Notes under the pieces: model-generated
What the model saw: only the letters and a program-made list of their open reading frames with translations
Database searches by the model: none
What the model was told of the DNA's origin: nothing
DNA from: an uncultured Collinsella sp.
GTDB lineage: Bacteria; Actinomycetota; Coriobacteriia; Coriobacteriales; Coriobacteriaceae
Assembly: GCA_902496845.1 (NCBI GenBank)
Contig: CABVCJ010000086.1
Coordinates: 1-7,302, forward strand
Length of the DNA: 7,302 nucleotides
Direction: 5' to 3'
Position numbers and translations under genes: made by a program
Shown here: positions 1 through 3,985 of the stretch, one piece after another
How the letters are laid out: the number at the start of each line of letters is the position of its first letter
Numbering within the stretch: position 1 is the stretch's first letter

Positions 1-261
1 CTCGCCGACGCACAGCCGCTTGCGGGTCTGACCTTCGTGCTCACCGGCACGCTCGTCAACCGCACGCGCGACGAGGCGGGCGCGGCGCTCAAGGTGCTCG
101 GCGCCAAGGTTTCGGGCAGCGTGTCAAAGAAGACGAGCTATCTGGTCGCCGGCCCCAAAGCGGGCTCCAAGCTCACCAAGGCTGAGCAGCTGGGCGTACC
201 CGTACTGGACGAGGATGCACTCGAGCAGATCTTGGCGACTGGTGAGGTGCCCCAGGCTTAG
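1..261 (+). CDS. ligA: NAD-dependent DNA ligase LigA, C-terminal BRCT domain (5' end outside window)
   Basis: The reading frame is open from base 1 to a TAG at 259-261 and gives 86 residues, all belonging to a BRCT domain. Visible landmarks are GLTFVLTGTL near residue 9, GAKVSGSVSKKTSYLVAG in the middle, and the GSKLTKAEQLGVPVLDEDAL tail, which matches the end of bacterial LigA (typically ~670 residues). LigA seals nicks in DNA using NAD+ during replication and repair. The C-terminal BRCT domain helps DNA binding and clamp closure and is not the catalytic part. The adenylation, OB-fold, zinc and HhH domains would lie to the left of the window. An internal ATG at 37 lies inside the BRCT domain and is not the true start. 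A strong terminator follows 20 nt after the stop. BRCT domains occur in other proteins, but the GSKLTKA...LGVPVLDE ending is characteristic of LigA. Confidence 0.93.
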   Translation, partial: LADAQPLAGLTFVLTGTLVNRTRDEAGAALKVLGAKVSGSVSKKTSYLVAGPKAGSKLTKAEQLGVPVLDEDALEQILATGEVPQA

Positions 262-281
262 TACATCGATAACCAAATTAG

Positions 282-320
282 AAAACCTCCCGGAAAGGTT
301 GATACTTTCCGGGAGGTTTT
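282..320 (+). terminator. Strong intrinsic terminator after ligA, probably bidirectional
   Basis: A perfect 15-bp inverted repeat (282-296 with 306-320; arms AAAACCTCCCGGAAA and its complement), extendable by one G-C pair, closes a short loop. The right arm ends in a run of T (317-321) and the left arm begins with AAAA, so the hairpin can work as a rho-independent terminator for ligA and for transcription arriving from the right on the minus strand. The right arm is also the left part of a diverged direct repeat found again near 1437-1453. Confidence 0.93.
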
Positions 321-369
321 TATTTGGGCGTGGTGGCGGGCAGCATGATCTGCGTCATGTAGGTTGCTG
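305..369. repeat. Left copy of diverged 65-bp direct repeat flanking the toxin-antitoxin cassette
   Basis: This stretch aligns without gaps to 1436-1500 at a constant offset of 1131, with about 49 of 65 positions identical by hand count. Bases 308-318 (TCCGGGAGGTT) are identical to 1439-1449, the middle is poorly conserved, and 338-369 matches at 26 of 32. It consists of the right arm of the ligA terminator plus the 3' end of a MerR-type gene. Confidence 0.62.
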
Positions 370-370
370 A
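320..370 (-). pseudogene. Relict 3' end of a second MerR-family (GyrI-like domain) regulator gene
   Basis: Read on the minus strand, 370 down to 320 encodes SATYMTQIMLPATTPK followed by a TAA stop. The intact regulator at 1451-2299 ends in PTTYVTQITVPVTVLD-stop. The two tails share T-Y-x-T-Q-I-x-x-P-x-T in register, and at DNA level 338-369 and 1469-1500 match at 26 of 32 positions, with differences mostly in third codon positions or conservative. Upstream of this (371 onwards) the frame stays open for a few codons but no longer resembles the regulator, and no start or DNA-binding domain is present. I infer the stump of a homologous regulator gene whose body was lost or replaced when the region to the right was remodelled. 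It ends against the bidirectional hairpin, as a convergent gene next to ligA would. A chance resemblance is possible but unlikely, because the stop position and the flanking bases also align. Confidence 0.6.
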
Positions 371-427
371 GGGTGACCCTGCGGAGCGGTGTCGTTCCGG
401 AGCGATAGAAGATTCATTCAAAGCAAA

Positions 428-464
428 GGGGCCCCGCAGTGAGGTCTCACAACGGGGCTGCCCC
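428..464. other. GC-rich hairpin upstream of the toxin-antitoxin promoter
   Basis: Three stacked helices can form: GGG 428-430 with CCC 462-464, then GCCCCG 431-436 with CGGGGC 453-458, then GTGA 439-442 with TCAC 447-450 around a GGTC tetraloop. Bases 459-461 and two small mismatches are left out. On the minus strand the structure is followed by TTTGCTTT, so it could act as a terminator against leftward transcription. On the plus strand no T-run follows. It may insulate the cassette or be debris of the lost regulator gene; its role is not clear. Confidence 0.55.
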
Positions 465-478
465 ATTGTGATGAGTTT

Positions 479-510
479 TATACACTTTAACATTAATATT
501 AACGTGTATA
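479..510. promoter_or_regulatory. 32-bp near-palindromic operator over the toxin-antitoxin promoter
   Basis: The half-site TATACAC-n-TTAA-n-ATT on the left mirrors AAT-n-TTAA-n-GTGTATA on the right; 28 of 32 positions are symmetric and the centre lies between 494 and 495. It is strikingly AT-rich against a GC-rich background. Its right end overlaps the best -10 hexamer (TATACT, 507-512). Phd/YefM antitoxins usually repress their own operon by binding palindromes at the promoter, so I infer this is the binding site of the antitoxin or the toxin-antitoxin complex. Confidence 0.75.
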
Positions 511-512
511 CT
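484..512 (+). promoter_or_regulatory. Predicted promoter of the toxin-antitoxin operon
   Basis: TATACT at 507-512 is a good sigma70 -10 element, 33 nt before the antitoxin start, giving a leader of roughly 27 nt. The hexamer 17 bp upstream (ACTTTA, 484-489) is a poor -35; TTTAAC at 486-491 is an alternative with a 15-bp spacer. Most of the promoter sits inside the palindrome, so a bound repressor would block polymerase. Confidence 0.55.
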
Positions 513-533
513 TAGCAGTGAAGATATATGTTG

Positions 534-540
534 AGAGGAG
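534..540 (+). promoter_or_regulatory. Ribosome binding site of the antitoxin gene
   Basis: AGAGGAG ends 5 nt before the ATG at 546. It decides the start: an in-frame ATG at 528 lies upstream of this site, has no comparable Shine-Dalgarno sequence of its own and sits very close to the expected transcription start. Confidence 0.75.
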
Positions 541-545
541 CAGTT

Positions 546-938
546 ATGGTTACCGTCGCGTTTTCGGAACTGCGCCAAAACCTTACGCAGGTGGCCGAAA
601 AGGTTGCCAATGAGGGCGAGGAGGTTGTGGTCTTCAAGCGGAGCAAGCCGTTGTTCAAGATCGTGCCGCTCGACTATGAAGGTCCAGTTACGGTGGAATA
701 TGACGCTGCCCAGGAGCGTGGGGGCGCAAAACCGACGTGCGGCACGGGCAAGCCCAAGCGCGACGTGGGTACGATGTGGCATCCCAAGATCACCTGGAAG
801 GAGATCCGTGAGATGCTCGCGGAGAATGAGGACTACCAGGAGTATCTCGATATCGTGGCTAACATGCCAAAGGGAACGCCGCTCGATACGATGACGGTTG
901 AAGATGAAAAGCGCGTCGCGAGGGAGCGCTACCTATGA
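546..938 (+). CDS. Phd/YefM-like antitoxin of a type II toxin-antitoxin system, with C-terminal extension
   Basis: This 130-residue protein starts MVTVAFSELRQNLTQVAEKV and continues GEEVVVFKRSKPLFKIVPLD (about residues 24-43). That is the Phd/YefM fold: a short strand, a helix carrying the SELRQNL signature and a hairpin ending in the I-V-P-L motif. This N-terminal half should dimerise and bind the operator. The family is usually 75-95 residues. Here a basic, glycine-rich linker (about 56-75, GGAKPTCGTGKPKR) leads to an acidic helical tail (TWKEIREMLAENEDYQEYLDIV and VEDEKRVARERYL) that probably wraps and inhibits the toxin. The start is set by AGAGGAG 5 nt upstream. The stop overlaps the toxin ATG (ATGA, 935-938), implying translational coupling. 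Family knowledge says such antitoxins are labile and repress their own operon; the palindrome upstream fits. The family call is firm, but the pairing with a PIN toxin rests on adjacency. Confidence 0.87.
   Translation: MVTVAFSELRQNLTQVAEKVANEGEEVVVFKRSKPLFKIVPLDYEGPVTVEYDAAQERGGAKPTCGTGKPKRDVGTMWHPKITWKEIREMLAENEDYQEYLDIVANMPKGTPLDTMTVEDEKRVARERYL
921..926 (+). promoter_or_regulatory. Ribosome binding site of the PIN toxin gene, inside the antitoxin gene
   Basis: AGGGAG lies 8 nt before the toxin ATG at 935, within the last codons of the antitoxin gene. It supports that start and allows re-initiation after the overlapping ATGA. Confidence 0.6.
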
Positions 939-1357
939 GGGCATTTCTCGATACCAATTTTCTGCTCGATTGCGTGCTGCCGGGCCGGCCGGAGCATGGG
1001 GCGGCGCAAACGACCAAGGGGCTCGTTGACGTGGGACTTATCGAGGGTGTTGTTTCGGCCTGCTCTCTCAAGGACGCGTACTACATTCTCACTAAACAGG
1101 CAGGCGAGGCGCGCGCCCGCGAGGTAGTGCGCGACTGTCTTAAGAGCTACTCGGTAGAGCCTCTCGACCAAGAAGCTTGTTTTACCTCCGCCTATTCCGA
1201 TGAGCCGGACTTTGAGGACGGCTGTATCCGTGCGATGGCCGAGCGTGCCGGCGTGGACTTTATCATCACGCGTGACCGCGCCGCTTTTGTGCGCTCGACC
1301 ATCAAGACCTTCTCGCCTGCAGAGTTCATCCGTGCGTTTCCGATTCCGGAGGAGTAA
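935..1357 (+). CDS. PIN-domain ribonuclease toxin (VapC-like)
   Basis: A single 140-residue PIN domain fills the protein, the usual size for VapC-type toxins. The acidic metal-binding set is visible: D6 in MRAFLDTN, D47 in SACSLKDAYYIL (often Glu in relatives), D95 in the DFEDG motif, and D114 in FIITRD. These four carboxylates would hold Mg2+ or Mn2+ for RNA cleavage, so the enzyme looks intact. PIN toxins cut tRNA or rRNA and stop translation when the antitoxin is lost; which RNA this one cuts cannot be seen. The DFED and ITRD motifs place it with PIN proteins often paired with Phd-like antitoxins. The gene overlaps the antitoxin by 4 nt, has its own AGGGAG site, and ends directly at a hairpin terminator. 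The toxin assignment relies on the operon context; other PIN proteins act in RNA processing. Confidence 0.87.
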   Translation: MRAFLDTNFLLDCVLPGRPEHGAAQTTKGLVDVGLIEGVVSACSLKDAYYILTKQAGEARAREVVRDCLKSYSVEPLDQEACFTSAYSDEPDFEDGCIRAMAERAGVDFIITRDRAAFVRSTIKTFSPAEFIRAFPIPEE

Positions 1358-1394
1358 AACCGCCATATCGGGGATTGTCCTCGACATGGCGGTT
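1358..1394 (+). terminator. Hairpin terminator shared by the toxin gene and the convergent MerR gene
   Basis: AACCGCCAT (1358-1366) pairs with ATGGCGGTT (1386-1394). After one mismatch, TCGGGGA (1368-1374) pairs with TCCTCGA (1378-1384, one G-U pair) around a TTG loop. The right side is followed by TCTCCT, a weak tail. On the minus strand the stem is followed by TTTTAC, so it suits leftward transcription from the regulator gene at least as well. It begins immediately after the toxin stop. Confidence 0.82.
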
Positions 1395-1435
1395 CTCCTG
1401 TAGCTGACGCTCGTTAGTTGAGCTGCACTGCATGC

Positions 1436-1500
1436 CTGTCCGGGAGGTTCTTAATCGAGCACAGTAACGGGCACCGTGATCTGTGTCACGTAGGTTGTGG
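1436..1500. repeat. Right copy of diverged 65-bp direct repeat flanking the toxin-antitoxin cassette
   Basis: This partner of 305-369 contains TCCGGGAGGTTCTTA (1439-1453), which repeats the right arm of the ligA terminator without its left arm, and then the 3' end of the intact regulator gene. The left terminator arm is not found in 1395-1435, so only half a terminator is present here. Confidence 0.62.
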
Positions 1501-2299
1501 GGTCGTCGCTGATGATGTCGTCGATGAGGGCGATCTCGCGCGAGGGCCCGGCGGGTGCCAGGTTGTGTTCGTGCATATAGCCGAGTAGCTGCTCATAGCG
1601 CGAGCCCGCCTGCCCGTGCGTGCCGCGGAAGCTAATGGTCAAACAGCGTGCGGCGGGGCGTACCTCGACGTCGCCCAAGTACTCATCGGTGTCATCGAGC
1701 AGCAGGAAGACCTCGTCGTAGCCGTCAAAGTCACCGGCGTCAAGGCGCTCGGCGCTAATCCCAATGCCCAAGTTGCCCAGGAAGACAAAGGTCTCATGCT
1801 GGCCCTTCTGCAGTTGACGAATTTGCCACTCCAACGCATAGGCGTCGGTAGGGTTGACGCGTTCGCGCAACACGGCGCAGCGAAGCTCGGGCGCATCGAT
1901 TGTGCAAATGGTATCGAGCTCGGTGTTCAAGGCATCATGCAGTAGAGCAAGCCGGTTATCGATCTTGCGCGACACGCGCTCCAACTCGCGGCGCTTGCGC
2001 TCGATGAGCTCCTGCTGCTGAGCCAGCTGCCGCTGCATGAGGTCTACATCGCGCGTGGTCACAAACTCACGGATCTGCGCTAGCGGCAGGTCGAGAACAC
2101 GCAGGTGACTGATGGTGTTGAGGGTGGAGAGCTGCCGCGATCCGTAGTAGCGGTATCCACTCGCCGGATCGATGTGCGCCGGGTCCAGCAAGCCCATCTG
2201 CTCGTAATGGCGCAGCGTGCCCACGCTCAGGTTAAACAGGCGCGCCACCTCGCCAATACGGAGCAGGCCTTCGGTATGTTCGGTTGGCGAGTCGGTCAT
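1451..2299 (-). CDS. MerR-family multidrug-sensing transcriptional regulator (BmrR-like)
   Basis: The 282-residue protein has the MerR architecture. Residues 15-38 (IGEVARLFNLSVGTLRHYEQMGLL) are the helix-turn-helix, followed by the wing with GYRYY at 48-52. A heptad-like coiled coil (about 86-119, MQRQLAQQQELIERKRRELER) would form the dimer. A C-terminal GyrI-like effector-binding domain of about 150 residues ends PTTYVTQITVPVTVLD. BmrR is of similar length. Such proteins sit on promoters with an over-long spacer and twist the DNA on ligand binding to activate drug pumps. The start at 2299 is chosen because AAAGGAG lies 7 nt upstream; a longer reading to 2368 lacks support and adds sequence unlike the family. 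It follows the MATE gene on the same strand after 77 nt with no visible terminator, so they are probably one operon. The ligand is not predictable here. Confidence 0.9.
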   Translation of the reverse strand: MTDSPTEHTEGLLRIGEVARLFNLSVGTLRHYEQMGLLDPAHIDPASGYRYYGSRQLSTLNTISHLRVLDLPLAQIREFVTTRDVDLMQRQLAQQQELIERKRRELERVSRKIDNRLALLHDALNTELDTICTIDAPELRCAVLRERVNPTDAYALEWQIRQLQKGQHETFVFLGNLGIGISAERLDAGDFDGYDEVFLLLDDTDEYLGDVEVRPAARCLTISFRGTHGQAGSRYEQLLGYMHEHNLAPAGPSREIALIDDIISDDPTTYVTQITVPVTVLD

Positions 2300-2306
2300 G
2301 GGACTG

Positions 2307-2313
2307 CTCCTTT
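2307..2313 (-). promoter_or_regulatory. Ribosome binding site of the MerR regulator gene
   Basis: On the minus strand AAAGGAG is followed by 7 nt and then the ATG (2299-2297). This is one of the clearest Shine-Dalgarno sequences in the window and fixes the start against the longer upstream reading. Confidence 0.8.
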
Positions 2314-2376
2314 CAATGGGCGGGGAAGGGGCGCCGAGGTCGTGCGGCGCGGCCGTCGTATGACACAAACGATCCG

Positions 2377-3723
2377 CTACGCTACCAACTTGTCAAAAGC
2401 TCCGCGCCGGTTAAGCACGGTAAACGCGACAACACAGATGACTGCCGACAAAATCGATCCGCACGGCGAAGCGATGCCCATGGGAAACAGCGTGTCGGAA
2501 TAGGCGTTCGACAGCAGCCACGCGCCGGGTACGCGAATGAGCGCCACGGCCAGCACGTTGTGCGCAAAGCCGATGTAGCTCTTGCCGTATGCAGCGAAAA
2601 AGCCGCTAAAGCAAATGTGGATGCCGGCAAAGATTGCGTCGAAAATATAACTGTGCATATAGCCGGTACCGGCCGCGACCACCGCGGGGTCCTTGGCAAA
2701 AAAGCCGATAAACGCCGGCGCCACCAGCCACATCAGCATCGTGATCAGACAGCCGTACACCACCGAGATCGTCATGGCATCCTTGAGTACCTGACGCGCA
2801 CGACCGCCCTTTCCTGCACCGGCGTTTTGCGCCGTGAGCGCGCTGACGGTGGCGCCCATGGAACTCGGAACAATGAACAAAAAGCTGATCATCTTCTCGA
2901 CCAGGCCTACGGCGGCGGCGTCGACGAGCCCTCGGTGGTTGGCGATGACGGTGATAAACATAAACGCCACCTGGATGCAGCCGTCCTGTACAGCCACAGG
3001 CACGCCGATCTTAAGAATGCTGCCGAGCACCTCGGGCTGGGGGCGCAGGTCGCTGCGCTTAACGTGGATGTTCGTGCGGCGGCTCTTGAGCCACACGAGC
3101 GCGAGGGCAACGCTGGCCGTCTGGGCGGTCACTGTGCCGAGCGCCGCGCCCACGGGGCCGAGCCCCATGTGGCCGATAAATAGAAAGTCGAGCGCGATGT
3201 TGATGATGCATGCCACGCCAATCACGTACATAGGCGAGCGCGAATCGCCCAGCCCGCGAAAGATGGCCGAGAGAATGTTGTATGCGGCGATAAACGGAAT
3301 GCCGACAAAGCAGATACGCAGGTAGGCGGCGGTGCCTTCGACCGCCTCGGGCGGCGTGCCAATGAGCGCCACAACCTGCGGGCAAAGTGCAAACAAGATG
3401 ACGGCCAGTACTACCGAGACGCCCATAAACAGCGTGATGGTATTGCCGATGGCGGTCTCGGCGCGGTCGAAGCGGCGCGAGCCCACGGCGTGGCCGACGA
3501 TGACCGTCGTTCCCATGGCCAGGCCCACGAGCGTCACGGTAATGATATAGAGCGTCTGCGCGCCATTGCCCACAGCGGTGATGCCGGCGGCGCCGCTAAA
3601 CTGCCCCATCATATACAGGTCGGCCATGCCGTAGAGCATCTGCAAAAAGTACGAGAGCATATAGGGCAGGGCAAAGACCGCGATGGTCTTAAGGACATTG
3701 CCGCGTGTGAGGTCGTGTTCCAT
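2377..3723 (-). CDS. MATE-family multidrug efflux transporter
   Basis: The 448-residue membrane protein has about twelve hydrophobic segments in two halves, the length and layout of MATE exporters, which expel cationic drugs or metabolites in exchange for Na+ or H+. Family landmarks are the opening MEHDLTRGNVLKT, QMLYGMADLYMMGQFSG (about 28-44), AMGTTVIVGHAVGSRR (69-84), IFRGLGDSRSP (154-164), NIALDFLFI (175-183) and, in the second half, TAQNAGAGK (297-305). The start at 3723 matches where relatives begin. An in-frame reading extends upstream to 3861 but runs across the MerR-type promoter and is not family-like. No good Shine-Dalgarno sequence precedes the ATG; a GTG four codons upstream (VPPLMEHD) is possible but no better. 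The gene is first in an operon with the MerR regulator. It is closest in style to the MepA/NorM-like branches, but the substrate is unknown. Confidence 0.92.
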   Translation of the reverse strand: MEHDLTRGNVLKTIAVFALPYMLSYFLQMLYGMADLYMMGQFSGAAGITAVGNGAQTLYIITVTLVGLAMGTTVIVGHAVGSRRFDRAETAIGNTITLFMGVSVVLAVILFALCPQVVALIGTPPEAVEGTAAYLRICFVGIPFIAAYNILSAIFRGLGDSRSPMYVIGVACIINIALDFLFIGHMGLGPVGAALGTVTAQTASVALALVWLKSRRTNIHVKRSDLRPQPEVLGSILKIGVPVAVQDGCIQVAFMFITVIANHRGLVDAAAVGLVEKMISFLFIVPSSMGATVSALTAQNAGAGKGGRARQVLKDAMTISVVYGCLITMLMWLVAPAFIGFFAKDPAVVAAGTGYMHSYIFDAIFAGIHICFSGFFAAYGKSYIGFAHNVLAVALIRVPGAWLLSNAYSDTLFPMGIASPCGSILSAVICVVAFTVLNRRGAFDKLVA

Positions 3724-3766
3724 GAGCGGGGGCACTTTCTGACTGGGTTTGTTTATGTACCAGTGT

Positions 3767-3797
3767 AGTGAAAACCCTACAACGATTGTAGAGTCAA
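3767..3797 (-). promoter_or_regulatory. MerR-type promoter/operator of the MATE-regulator operon (19-bp spacer with dyad)
   Basis: Reading leftward, TTGACT (3797-3792) is the -35 and TTCACT (3772-3767) the -10, separated by 19 bp instead of 17. The spacer holds the dyad CTACAA-CGA-TTGTAG (3777-3791), extendable by two pairs after one mismatch. This layout is the signature of MerR-family activator sites and closely resembles the known BmrR site (TTGACTCT... AGG...). The over-long spacer would make the promoter weak until the ligand-bound regulator distorts it. Transcription would start about 37 nt before the MATE ATG. The encoded regulator is the obvious ligand of this site. Confidence 0.88.
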
Positions 3798-3833
3798 GGT
3801 TTGTGTTGGGTGCCGGGCGAAAAAAGTCACGCG

Positions 3834-3857
3834 CACCATTATTCCGAGTGAATATGG
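3834..3857. promoter_or_regulatory. Small inverted repeat, possible operator for the ABC exporter operon
   Basis: TATTC-CGAGT-GAATA (3840-3854) is a perfect 5-bp-arm palindrome, and a looser symmetry extends it (CCAT-TATTC against GAATA-TGG). The 11-mer CACCATTATTC at 3834-3844 recurs exactly at 3921-3931, over the promoter of the ABC operon. Paired sites of this kind can serve a dimeric repressor, but no candidate regulator other than the MerR protein is in the window. Confidence 0.4.
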
Positions 3858-3916
3858 ACACACGTCACGAGAACTCGCCGCCGGCGTTAACCTTGCAGAA
3901 AACGATTTCGGAATAC

Positions 3917-3946
3917 TTGACACCATTATTCGGCGCGCAATAATAC
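3917..3946 (+). promoter_or_regulatory. Predicted sigma70-type promoter of the ABC exporter operon
   Basis: A perfect -35 TTGACA (3917-3922) is followed by AATAAT at 3939-3944 (16-bp spacer) or TAATAC at 3941-3946 (18-bp spacer). The leader to the GTG at 3986 is about 35 nt. ATTATT (3925-3930) and AATAAT (3939-3944) form an inverted repeat within the promoter, and GAATA (3911-3915) with TATTC (3927-3931) brackets the -35, so it may be repressor-controlled. Confidence 0.68.
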
Positions 3947-3985
3947 GTGCGTTTGCGAACAACGTTTGATGGGGGTTGAACCTGC

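Noticed and set aside
323..343. LPATT in the relict tail as a sortase-type sorting signal
   Set aside because: There is no following hydrophobic segment or basic tail, the frame stops two residues later, and the alignment to the regulator C-terminus explains it better.
381..404. CGGAGCG repeated at 382-388 and 398-404
   Set aside because: Seven-base repeats are expected by chance in GC-rich DNA, and no further copies or regular spacing were seen.
447..782. 111-codon minus-strand frame across the antitoxin gene and its promoter
   Set aside because: It crosses the operator palindrome and antisenses the Phd domain; its sequence resembles no protein family I know.
2300..2368. Longer start for the MerR regulator (23 extra residues)
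   Set aside because: The extra residues lie before a clear AAAGGAG site and are unlike MerR N-termini; the start at 2299 is better supported.
2284..3183. 299-codon open frame on the plus strand opposite the MATE and regulator genes
   Set aside because: It overlaps two recognised genes, has low-complexity His/Arg/Gly composition and no family-like motif or convincing promoter.
3724..3861. Longer start for the MATE gene (46 extra residues)
   Set aside because: The extension would translate through the MerR-type promoter and its predicted transcription start, and MATE proteins typically begin at MEHDL.
3749..3943. 64-codon plus-strand frame in the divergent control region
   Set aside because: It covers both predicted promoters and repeats, has no ribosome site and no recognisable protein character.
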